A stretch of 64,000 nucleotides of DNA from Drosophila persimilis (Eukaryota; Arthropoda; Insecta; Diptera; Drosophilidae). The translations under genes and the position numbers were made by a program. The stretch covers positions 13,454,001 to 13,518,000 of the forward strand of contig NW_020825289.1 of the NCBI RefSeq assembly GCF_003286085.1. The letters are read 5' to 3'. The number at the start of each line of letters is the position of its first letter. Position 1 is the first letter of the stretch. The notes under the pieces are model-generated. The model was given only the letters and a program-made list of their open reading frames with translations, was not told the DNA's origin and did not search any database. Shown piece after piece: positions 14,090 through 23,779 of the stretch.

Positions 14090-14538
14090 TTACAAGTGAA
14101 GATTCGCTTTCAGAGCATTAAATTCATGTCGGTCCAGTGCCTTGATATTGGTGCCCGAAAATGGCGACTTGAACTCCAGGTCTCGATGCTTGTTTACCAG
14201 AACCTTTTGCTCCGAGTAAATCAGATTTATCTCCTTTTCGATCTGCTGCTGGTCTGCGGAATCATTGCATTAGATACATAACCAAAGGAATGTCTCTCTT
14301 ACATACCCTTCTTGAGCAGCTCCACTGCCTTGTCCTTCGGCATTTTCACCAGCATGCTGCCAATGGTGATCCAGGCCTTCTTTTCCTCCGACTTCTCCAC
14401 GAGGCGCAGTGCCTCACGTGTCTCTTGGCGCCGTTTGTCCATAACCGTCAGCTCGTGCTTGTTGGCCAATATCTTGTCGGCCAGCTCCTCCGTCTTGGAG
14501 ATCAACTCGATGCTTTTATCCACTTCTGTATTTGACAT
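14090..14538 (-). CDS. PDRG1-like prefoldin-family protein
   Basis: Two exons on the minus strand, 14538-14307 and 14253-14090, flank a 53-bp intron (donor GTATGT, acceptor CCGCAG) and give 131 residues. The product is largely helical and charged (start MSNTEVDKSIELISKTEELA). Length, coiled-coil character and the C-terminal half (around KEINLIYSEQKVLVNKHRDL) fit PDRG1 (p53 and DNA-damage regulated 1), a beta-prefoldin-like subunit of the R2TP/prefoldin-like co-chaperone complex. The family assignment is from general resemblance, with no search behind it. The gene is divergent from Pal1, with 233 bp between start codons, and has a motif 1 box facing it at 14594-14586. AATAAA lies just past the stop (14081-14076). 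Confidence 0.75.
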
Positions 14539-14585
14539 ATTATTTATTTGTGTTTTTTACAAACAAAAATCTGCGAAAACACGAG

Positions 14586-14594
14586 AGTGTGACC
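14586..14594 (-). promoter_or_regulatory. core-promoter motif 1 (M1BP site) of the PDRG1-like gene
   Basis: GGTCACACT read on the minus strand, 48 bp upstream of the start codon in the divergent interval shared with Pal1. Motif 1 is a standard TATA-less Drosophila core-promoter element of constitutively expressed genes. Confidence 0.6.
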
Positions 14595-14771
14595 AAAGCA
14601 GACGCACTAATAATACCCTAACGCCTGCCGAACAGCTGAATCTCATTCAACAGAAAAATAATGTCTGCGTTGTAATTATTTTATTTGCATATTTGTTTCT
14701 GAGAGCGAACCCCTTCTCACCAGACGAGATCTGATCTCTGGCACACAAGTCACTTAGTTGGTTAATACGCA

Positions 14772-17376
14772 ATGCATTCCACCAACCCTCACAGACGCTG
14801 GAGCGTCATATTCCTGCTGGCAACATCCTTCCTACAACATACGCTTTCCGAGGTAATTAGTTCTTTGTGTATTCCGTAAATCTGTGAAAAGCTGGGTCGC
14901 CTGTTGGTCAGAGAGCGGAAAATAGGGTAACATATGGTTACAATGGCTTGTGCGATGTGTGAGTGTGCGTATCTGTTGTCTGTGTGTGGGTGCTGTGCAA
15001 GTGCTCCCGTGGCATATATGTACATACATATATACTGATTGTTTGCATACCTGGCCTAATCTCAAACCCCTTCCGCAGAGTCAAAGTTCGCCGCGTTATC
15101 TGCAAAACATTGACATCAGCAACAATGCCAGCATCAACAACAACGAGAGACTGCAGCAGATCCTCAAAGGAGCCGGAGCCGGCTCCACGCAAATTAATTG
15201 GCCACAACGCTCCAAGCAGGCCACACCCGACGTTAAGACTGAGTTAGCCAAACTAAATACCAGTAAGTGGCACACCATTCTCCACTCAGAAAGAGTATTC
15301 CATGCTAATCCTCCGACAGCCTATATCTACCAGAATGCCTGGCCAGCGAACAATGTGAAGCTGGGCGCTGTGACAGCCGTGAGCTTCGACAAGGCCGGCA
15401 ATGTGGTCATCTTCCATCGAGTGGACCGCATCTGGAGCCAGGACACCTTCGACAATGACAATCAGTATCGGGAGAAGTACCGCGGACCTATTCGAGAGAG
15501 CACTGTTCTGGCACTGGAGCCTGCAACCGGCCGCGTCCAATACGATTGGGGCAAAAACTTGTAAGCTCTGAATAACTGTCATCAACAAATCTGCAACAAA
15601 TATTCTGTTTCGTGCAGCTTTTACATGCCACACGGCCTGACTGTGGATCCCGAGGACAATGTCTGGCTGACGGATGTGGCCATGCACCAGGTGTTCAAAT
15701 TTGCAGCACGCGGCGCTGGCAACAAGCCACTGCTGACGCTTGGTGTGGCCTTCCAGCCGGGCTCCGGCAAGAAGTTCTGCAAACCCACGTCAGTGGCCAT
15801 CCTGGACAACGGGGACTTCTTTGTGGCGGATGGCTACTGCAATGCCCGCATCCTCAAGTACTCCAAGGCGGGCGAGCTAATACTGACATGGGGCCAGAAC
15901 TCCTTTGCCGGCGTCTCCTATGATGTGGCTCCACAGAACTACTTCGCCATTCCGCATGCCCTGACTTTGGTTCCAGAGTTGGAGCTGCTTTGTGCCGCCG
16001 ACCGGGAGAACGGACGGGTGCAGTGTTTCTACTCGAGCAACGGCACCTTCCACTCCCAGTACCACAATCAACTGATTGGCGATCGACTGTTCAGCATGGC
16101 TTATACCCCGGCAGCAGGTTAGTCTACGTGGCCCGTCTTGATAATGGTTGCGAGAAAAGCAGTTTACAAACCTTTCTTTCCCTTCCAGGTGGAGAACTGG
16201 TCATTGTCAATGGTCCCAACGCTGAGTTGGGCTTCCATCCGGATCATTACAACGAAGTGCATGGCTTTGTGATGAGCATGCGGAACAGGCAATTGGTCTC
16301 CAAATTCGGGCCAAACAATTTGGAATTCAAGAATCCCCACGATGTGGCCGTAACAGCCGATGGTAATGAGATCTATGTGGCCGAATTGAATCCCATGCGC
16401 ATCCACAAGTTCTTGCACAAATCCCTGGCCAAGCCCATGTCACTGTCGGCCACAAAGGATGTCCAAAGTATTAGTGGTGTGCCCGCCGAAGCACCGGCAG
16501 CAGGAGCGGACGCTAGCCAGACGACGAGACACCATCCCAGTGGCAAGGCCGTACTGGTAGCCTCGTTAATGCTGATATTTGCCGGCTCCACCTTTGCGCT
16601 GGCCCTGCTCATGGCCAGGCGGCGAAAACGAGGTAATCAAGCCATCAGCAGCGCTGCCCCGCCGAGCGATCTGGTGTACCGCAAGCTCACTGCGTCCAAC
16701 CAGAGTCTGTGCTAACAATCTCAGTATCCTAATCCAACGTGTTAATCACACTCACTCAATGTCCTATATGTAGTTGTGTCCTATTTTATACTGGTGTTAA
16801 TTCGTAACCGAATTGTGCATATCCATTTGCATATTTGTATTTGTGTTACTACTATCATATATTAGTTGATAATTATAATTTGTAATACACATAATTTTAA
16901 GTTGATTTCCGGCCACATTCCCTTCCGCCCAATTATTTGAATGCTAATCATCGGTTGCCTTTTTTGGTGCTTTTTTTGCATACACAACAGACAAACCCCT
17001 TTATGCAATATACAACAATACATTTTCTAAATTTAAGTGTGTTCTGTTTTCGTTTATGGTTTGTTTCAGTGCAAAATTCACACAACTACTCGTAAGAGAG
17101 CATGTAAGAGCGTGTCGCGTGTCGCGCGTCTAATGCATGGTCTGTTAAGTGCACCTCTCCTTTTTATGTCCAGAAACTCATCCAAAATCATTGACTTTAA
17201 CATTCACAGGTTGCCTGCCTTTTGGCGCCCGCAGTCGGCGTCATGCCTGGGAGAAGGCCGAGGGCTTCAAGCTGGGTGGACTGCTGGACAGGGACCGCAA
17301 CGGCTTCGAGAAGCTCGACCAGCAGGCCAGCGATGAGGAGCAAGAGACTCTGGCGAGTGGGGCCCCATACGCCTAG
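14772..17376 (+). CDS. Pal1: peptidyl-alpha-hydroxyglycine alpha-amidating lyase
   Basis: Catalyses the second step of peptide C-terminal amidation, splitting peptidyl-alpha-hydroxyglycine into amidated peptide and glyoxylate in the secretory pathway. Exons: 14772-14852, 15079-15262, 15320-15560, 15618-16117, then 16189-16715 (510 aa) or 16189-16632 joined to 17210-17376 (538 aa). A signal peptide (about residues 1-26) is followed by a six-bladed propeller with family signatures: FYMPHGLTVDP and KNPHDVAV (zinc-site His), ADGYCNARI (Tyr/Cys) and LLCAADRENGRVQCF (Arg, disulfide). One transmembrane segment (around VLVASLMLIFAGSTFALALL) precedes a basic stop-transfer RRRKR. The spliced tail carries GFKLGGLLDRDRNGFEKL and an acidic end; the read-through tail ends in ASNQSLC. 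In D. melanogaster the gene lies in the same block beside Adam and CG12134. Met in the vertebrate zinc-site MPHD is Asn here. Confidence 0.93.
15263..15319 (+). other. Pal1: 57-bp in-frame intron without stop codon in Pal1
   Basis: Begins GTAAGT, contains the branch-point-like TGCTAAT near 15304-15310 and ends CGACAG. It is 19 codons long with no stop, so the reading frame runs straight through. The splice signals are strong, so I model it as removed. Retention would insert 19 residues between the N-terminal segment and the propeller. Confidence 0.75.
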
Positions 17377-17801
17377 ACAGGACCAAGACTTATGTACATC
17401 TAACTCAAAAATCATTCCTAGCCTAGTTCTAGTTCTAACTACCTGTACCTCAAAGATTCCACTTAGTTGTACACACTCTTTTTATATGTTCTTCGATTTT
17501 AGTTGTGTTCTCCCTGTCATCATTTGATATATTTGAATGCATTTTCCTATTGCGATTGCGCTCAATCCTTTTGATTTGCCAAACGGGAATATAGTCTTAT
17601 GAAACATCATCGAATCGTCTGTGTTTGTTTGGTTTTTATTGTAAGTCTACGATGGTTAGACTAAGAAAACTTAACTAAAATTCGTTATAAATACGTGTTT
17701 GTATCGTATATTGCAGTTTATCCACTAATAAGGCCCCTTAGCGGCAAATTCTTTGCTTCTGTTTGGAAAGATTCTATCAAGATTCATGTTGTGGTTGGAG
17801 G
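17377..17801. other. convergent 3' ends of Pal1 and the PRA1-family gene
   Basis: About 425 bp between the Pal1 stop and the stop of the minus-strand neighbour. AATAAA on the minus strand at 17640-17635 is a likely polyadenylation signal for the PRA1-family gene. No other feature is seen. Confidence 0.55.
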
Positions 17802-18509
17802 TCAGACAACTTCGGCTAGAAAGCCCTCATTTTCCTCCGTCACAATAGCGTCGATATTGTAGAATATCGCGTGAAAGGCTATGACAAAAAAGGAGGCCCC
17901 CAGTGTCCAGAATAGTAGTGCGCCTGCACCCACCAGAAAGAGCAAGGGCGTCGCCCCTAGGTTAACGGCAATGAGCTGTTGACGCGGCGTCATTTGAGTG
18001 CCCATCACGGTGATGTTTACATTGCGAGAACGCACCCTGTGGCATAGGAGGGCGGCACCTGCCAACACCAGCAATATGAGCGGCGATGTAATGCTGTAAC
18101 AATGGGACACAGTTAGTGTTTACACAACAGTTGTTTATACGATCACGAGATGATACTCACAGGCAGTAGATCATCAGCACAATAAATACGAATATGTAAT
18201 TGCTTTGGAAATAGGAGAGATTGCGCTTCACGCGGCTGGTCAAACGCGGCATGCTGACGGCCGTCTTGAAGTTGTGAACGTTGAAGAAGACTGACCAGGG
18301 GCGCATCGCGCTGCGGATCAACTGTATTAGCTCCAGTGGAGAGGGCAAGCTTTGGAGTTTGGGCAGGCTTCGTAAAAGGGTACAAAATTATAATCTACTA
18401 TAAGATATGCAAAGGATGGGTCTTACCTATTCAGATCGAAAGCGAACCTGCCACCACCTTCTTGCGGCACCTGCATGTGTCCGCCCATATTAACGTTTGT
18501 TTGGGCCAT
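17802..18509 (-). CDS. PRA1-family (prenylated Rab acceptor) membrane protein
   Basis: Three minus-strand exons, 18509-18427, 18367-18161 and 18093-17802, give 193 residues. PRA1 proteins sit in Golgi/ER membranes and act on prenylated Rab GTPases and vesicle traffic. The N-terminal cytosolic region contains the family's RPWSVFFNVHNFK segment followed by R(L/V)..RVKRNLSYFQSNY, then four hydrophobic stretches in two hairpins (FVFIVLMIYCL; SPLILLVLAGAALL; PLLFLVGAGALLFW; FFVIAFHAIF) and an acidic tail ending EENEGFLAEVV. Introns are 59 and 67 bp. The first acceptor is AAG rather than CAG, and the frame supports it. Length and topology equal the family norm. From memory the D. melanogaster counterpart may be CG1418, which I cannot confirm. 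Confidence 0.88.
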
Positions 18510-19757
18510 TTCGAATTCGGTTTCGTTTTGTTTCTAAATTGCTGCCACGTTCCTGCGGCTTCGAATCGTTGGATATTGTTGTATCGTTCTGGGTCGAAAG
18601 ATATTCCACTTATCTCACCGTTTGTGTGTGTATGTATATTCTTCACAGAATTCTTTTATCGGCGGCGGATCGAATGCTGCGGCAAAGAGGAAACGAAGAT
18701 GTCGGGTGCTGACGTGTTGCGGTCAAGGGAGGCGAGGCCCACTACATTGAAATGAAGAGAAACACACACAGCCGCTTCTCCTATTGTTTATTTCAATTCA
18801 CTATTAATTTGTTGACATTTTTCGTATTTAGGCAAACACGAGAATCTGATGTGGCAGCCAGTTTAGGTGTTGAAAAACCGCCTACTTTCAACGATTTCTA
18901 GCTGTTTTGCTGTCAGGACAACTGATTTTTTCAAGTTTGAACCTGCTAATATCGTTCTAATACCCTATTTATTTGGTGTTAGTTTTGGGCAAAACTCAGT
19001 TTCATAGTGGTGGCAAAAAGTTGAGTTATGGTTTCAGTCGGGTTTTATTTTCAGAATATTTCAGCCCTGTTCTGCCTATCGTGGAACTATCACGAGTAGT
19101 AACTACACAAACTAGCAGATCAGAAAACAAGCCAAATAGCCTATTATTATTATTATATTTAATATAAAGGGCCTATAACAATTCGTGATCAGCATCGAAG
19201 CTGATCTTGTGCCATTAAAACCCTTAAGTTTTTCAAAAATGTCGGAAAAAGGCAAGAAAGAGACTGTATATTTGATTGGTATTTGCTCTCTATTTCGTGG
19301 AGGTATTTTTCATCGCAATAATTTTCCGCAGCATAAGTCCCCTTTCCATTTCACGTACGTTTTATTTACACACAATCAAATAAAAATGAGTATTTATACC
19401 TAACCAATATTGCAGAAAATTGATTCATGGGCTGAGGGTCCTATTAAAGGAATAATATTAAACTGAATATCAAAATCGAGGAATATGATGGAACTTGAAT
19501 ACAAATAATTCGTCAGTATATTTACGGTATATTTTAAAAATGCAATGATATACCGTAATCGGTATATTTCTGAGGGTCAGACCGTATATCTTACCGATAA
19601 ATCTGCGGTCACACTGATCTTTGCTGATTTCGATTTTGGATTTATTTGTTAAATTCCCGTAATTGCAGCGCTGCTGGAACAGTGACGTAGTTAGTGGAAC
19701 ACATATTGAACCATCAAAAGCACAAAAGCCAGTTGGACACACATCAAACATACAGCC
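18510..19757. other. intergenic: 5' regions of the PRA1-family gene and eIF3j
   Basis: Divergent promoter interval. The right part holds the motif 6/motif 1 promoter of eIF3j (listed separately). The left part probably includes the leader of the minus-strand PRA1-family gene. Between them the sequence is AT-rich with no supported frame. Confidence 0.5.
19559..19615 (+). promoter_or_regulatory. eIF3j: motif 6 + motif 1 core promoter of eIF3j
   Basis: TCGGTATATTT at 19559-19569 (core motif 6) is followed by GGTCACACT at 19607-19615 (motif 1). This paired arrangement is characteristic of M1BP-dependent housekeeping promoters in Drosophila. It lies about 140 bp upstream of the start codon. Further GGTATAT-like words occur at 19525-19555. 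Confidence 0.7.
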
Positions 19758-21048
19758 ATGGCCGACGACTGGGGTGAGTGGGGCGGCACGCGGGGGCGTC
19801 GCTGGTGGACAATAAACGTGGTCGCTGCCATGCAACCAACCTTGGATGCGTATTTTTAGCCAATCTACGTCTACGCGCAACGCTAACCGTCCATATTTCT
19901 CTTTTATTTCCTTTCCCTCATGATGTGGCACCACAGAATCTGCAGCCGACAGTGAAATCATACTTCAAAATGCAGCAAGCACCGTAAACAAGTGGGAGGG
20001 GGAGGACGACGACGACGATGTGAAGGTGCGCATACCAAGTAAATCATTTGACAAGCAAATCTTCCAGCATATGCTGCATAACAACAACAAAAACGCCAAC
20101 GAAAGCAACAACTTAAACTTGTTTTCGTGCACTCTGGCTTTTGTTAATCAGTTTTCACTTTCATTGTGGCCTGAACACGTGTACAGTTTTTGATTACTCA
20201 CCATTTGACTGTTTCTCTCTGCGGCTGTAGGAGAGCTGGGAAGATGAGGAGGAGAAGAAGGACGAGGAGAACGAGAAGCCCACAATAACAGATGTGCCAG
20301 TCAAAACCAAGCCAAGCAAAGCGCTGAAAGCCAAACTAGAAGAACAAGCGGTAAGCAAGATTCGGTTTATCTTAGATTTTCAACAAGATAATAAAATTCT
20401 TCCCCTGGCAACAGCGGCTTGAAGAGGAGAAGGAAGCGAAACGGCTGGCCAGCCTCACACCCGAGGAGAAATTGGCCGAGAAGCTGCGGTTGCAAAAGAT
20501 CCAGGAAGACTCCGATTTGAACCACGCCCTGGACACATTCGGAGTGACGCGTGCAGAAACAAACGGCAACGGCCTAGACTCCTTCAACCCGGAGACCAAG
20601 GAGCAGTTCAAGGAGTTCGGTTCTGCGCTCAGCTGGAAGGTCGGCCAGTATCGCGAGTCTGCGGAATTCCCACAATTCGTCGAAGACCTAGTGCGCGGTC
20701 TATGCATACACCGTGAGTGATCTGATTTTCTGAGACTTCAGATCGACGAAATGATAACACGAATTCCATTCCCCCATATCAAGTGAGCGCCGCTGACATT
20801 AAGAAGGTCAAGATGAGCGTGGAAATCTTGCACTCAGAAAAACTCAAAATGGAAAAGGCCATTGCCAAGAAAGCCGCCGGCAAGAACAAGGGAAAGGCCA
20901 CGCTTCGCACAGAGAGCGATGTAGGTCCACGCCCAATCGACAACACAGAAAACGTCATTAATTTGATTACCCTTTTTGCTTGCAGGATATTGATGATTAC
21001 AAAAAGTATGGCAATGATTTTTCCGAAGATTACGATGACTTCATGTGA
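19758..21048 (+). CDS. eIF3j: translation initiation factor eIF3 subunit J
   Basis: Six exons: 19758-19773, 19937-20025, 20231-20350, 20415-20712, 20784-20920, 20986-21048; 240 residues, close to the D. melanogaster protein (Adam). It is a loosely attached eIF3 subunit that binds the 40S decoding centre and promotes eIF3-40S association. Visible features: start MADDW, an acidic segment [20 protein letters not shown], Lys/Glu-rich helix, the conserved segment around [10 protein letters not shown]-like [32 protein letters not shown], then a Lys-rich region and an acidic C-terminus [18 protein letters not shown]. The two-residue register across exons 1/2 and 4/5 fixes the splice sites. The fifth exon uses an AAG acceptor. 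AATAAA is at 21402-21407. It is adjacent to CG12134, as in D. melanogaster. Confidence 0.93.
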
Positions 21049-21900
21049 ATAGGCGATATTCGAGTATATATATAGTTACCCCCTCCTGCATATATCTAAT
21101 TATTCAATACATAGTTGCTTGTTGAAGAGTTCTTGGTGTTATAGAAAGTGCGCAGGAATTAAAAAAAAACTTTGTTGGTTATTTATATGACCCCACAAAA
21201 CATATAGACCGTCGGTAGACACAGCGAGAGAGATATACATATAGATATACTAGCATACGGTCGAGTCAAGTCAAGTCAAGAAAAGCAATCAGGAAACCTC
21301 AGCGAAAAAGAAACGACAGATATTTAGGAACATTTACTACAAAAATTACTTATGGCAACCACCTACTTGGAATGGCTTCTTGTAAAATTCACCTTTGTAT
21401 AAATAAAACTTCATTGCGATATTAAACGGTATTTACTGGGTGCTTAAATTACATTTTAAAGAAATAATTTCGACACCACCACAATTGTATCCGCTCAGTG
21501 GATACATTGTCTCCAATGACTCCAATGTGGAGGCGGTGCATGGCACTGTTGCCATGATCTTTTTCAAATTGTTGACTTTATCCGCCCTTTGGTGTTGCTT
21601 GGTCGTGGTGAATGGCAAATGTTTGCGGTGGAAGAAGAGGTGAGCATAGGTAGTGCTGACGGTTTCTGATTTGGCTCTAAACTAGCTAACGAACTTAACA
21701 AAAAACTATTCAAAAATGTTCAGTTTCAGTATCTGAAGATAATGAAATCCCATAAATCTGAGAAAAAATATTTATATACTAGGGACAAGCCCCTGCCTTA
21801 CTATTTACATAATAGAGAGCTATATTTTCCAGCCAACAGTAGTTTGCGAAAAAGCTAGTTTGCCAACTCTGAAGCCAGCCAGCACGTGTGAACAACAAAA
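21049..21900. other. eIF3j 3' UTR and promoter region of CG12134
   Basis: The first 360 bp are the likely eIF3j 3' UTR, ending after AATAAA at 21402-21407. A 67-codon open frame (21440-21643) ends near a good splice donor (AAGAG/GTGAGC), but I cannot connect it to any acceptor in frame with CG12134. The rest is AT-rich upstream sequence without a recognised core-promoter box. Confidence 0.5.
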
Positions 21901-23240
21901 ATGACTGATTTTGACAAATATTTGGAAGGTGAGCGATAATGAACTAATCAACTGACTATTAACTATCCTGGTGTTACAGAAGCAGTCACCAAGGACCTGC
22001 CCAGCTCCGAGGACGAAGCAGACATCAAAGACGAGGACACCTGTAGCGTTCAAGAGCTTGCCGCCAAATTCCGGCTGCAGTACAGGCCGCAAGATGAATC
22101 GGTGGTTTCGCTGAAGCGGGACTATGTACTGAGTCTAGGTGCAGACCACAGATTCACCCGGATAGCTGCCGGTCTGTCCAGCACAGCCGTTCACATCTAC
22201 GATCTGGAGACGGCCGGAGGACTGAAAACCTTGCAAGATGTACCCGCCAAAGAAAATACCGAAACGAGCGCTACCATCTGTGGAGTGCAGTTTCTCGATG
22301 AGGGCTCCGATGCCCTACTTGTGGGCACCACTGATGGAATGGTGCGTCTCTTTGACCTACGCACCTCAGGCGAGCAGGCCAGATTCGAGTACAAAAGCGA
22401 TCCAGAGGCACAATTCCCACAGGTGCCCAAATCCCTAACATGCTTTGATCGGAATGCCAATAGCAGAATTATTTGCTGCGGCACGGAGCAATACATCGGC
22501 AGTGTCCATCTACTGTTCTTCGATGTGAGAGAGCGCAAGCAACTGGGTGGCTTCTACGAGAGCCACCAAGATGATGTGACCTCAGTGCGCTTCCACGATC
22601 GAAATCCAGATATGCTCTGCACCGGAGGCACCGATGGCCTCATCAATTTGTTTGACATCAAACAGACCGACGAGGACGAGGCCCTGCAGAACACCATCAA
22701 CACGGAGAGTAGTGTGCACCGACTGAACTGGCATCGTAACGTCTACGACAAGGACATCATCTCGTGTATTACCCATACCAATGATTTTAAGAGCTACGAG
22801 TGCGAGGAGGGCGACGAGGTGGCTTCGTTTGAACGGTCCGATATCACTGAGGCTATTCGACGCAAGAATGCGGGTAATTTCAACCTGGTAAATGCCCATA
22901 ATCTGGAGGACAATGGCGTGTTCCTTTTGGCAGGCACTAACTACAATCGCGGGTGAGTCTTAATGCTTCAATTTGTGTTCCCTCTTCTGATAACTGTCCT
23001 TGCAGAGAGATCCTGCGCTCTGTGAGCGTCCTATCCAAAGAAAAGCTCGAACCATTGGCCAATTTCGCAGGTAATAAGCAAATCGTTCGGGACAGTCTAT
23101 TCGATGCCAAGCGCCAGCTGCTGGTGACGGGCGGCGAGAGCGGCATTGTTAGCGTTTGGACGCAGGATGCCACTGGAAACGTGAGCAACAGTGGCAAGCT
23201 GAAAACCAAGATAAAATCCCACAAAAAGACGCCGTATTAA
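21901..23240 (+). CDS. CG12134: WD40-repeat protein, WDR89 type
   Basis: Three exons, 21901-21928, 21980-22952 and 23006-23240, give 411 residues. The start MTDFDKYLE is followed by an acidic leader and then a beta-propeller. Recognisable WD-type blades include the strands ICGVQFLDEGSDALLVGTTD-G-VRLFDLR, SVRFHDRNPDMLCTGGTDGL-INLFDIK and the last exon LLVTGGESGIVSVWTQD. The tail is basic (KTKIKSHKKTPY). The architecture matches WDR89, a small WD40 protein of poorly known function. In D. melanogaster CG12134 is the immediate upstream neighbour of eve in the same orientation, and the position here agrees. No catalytic motif is present. Confidence 0.9.
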
Positions 23241-23775
23241 ATATACCAGTACACATTATATGTTTTTAAATAATGGAGAGTTCCAACAGATGTTCTTTCG
23301 AGATGTATCGAATTCTTTTCCCTTCAAAAGATTTATTTAAAGGGGGAAGATGTAGATGTAGCAAGGTCGGGGAGTTATTCGTTTTAAGTAAATCCGACCT
23401 TATTGCATCGGGCAGCAACATTCGTCATCATGTGGTAGCGACGGGGGCAATGCACACTGCTAATATGATTAGTCAATTTTCTCCAACATTGGCTATTTTT
23501 AAGGATTCGCTTTATTGATTGCGTCCAAAATAAGGTTTAAACAAAAAAGGACAACAATAATTTGCTACTACTATATGTTTTTAGGGTGGCGGATAACGGG
23601 AGCTGGCCGTGTGGATCGTGCCAAATTGTAGGGGTTCTTGGTGGGCTCCCTACAAGTGAGTAAGAATCCGCTCCAGAAACTCCATAAAATATACTCCAAA
23701 CGTCGTTGTATTGTATTTATTTTAATTTCGGGTGGTTACAAATAAGACATTGAAGACATGATGCGTGTATAGGCC
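23241..23775. other. intergenic, CG12134 3' side
   Basis: AT-rich sequence after the CG12134 stop. No gene, and no recognised regulatory element. An open frame at 23273-23518 has no family resemblance. In D. melanogaster the nhomie boundary element lies between CG12134 and the eve enhancers, so this interval and the next are where it should be. Confidence 0.4.
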
Positions 23776-23779
23776 TTTG

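Noticed and set aside
21440-21643. 67-codon frame with a hydrophobic stretch, ending near a consensus splice donor
   Set aside because: No acceptor puts it in frame with CG12134, the opposite strand has an equally long frame over the same bases, and nothing similar is known to me.
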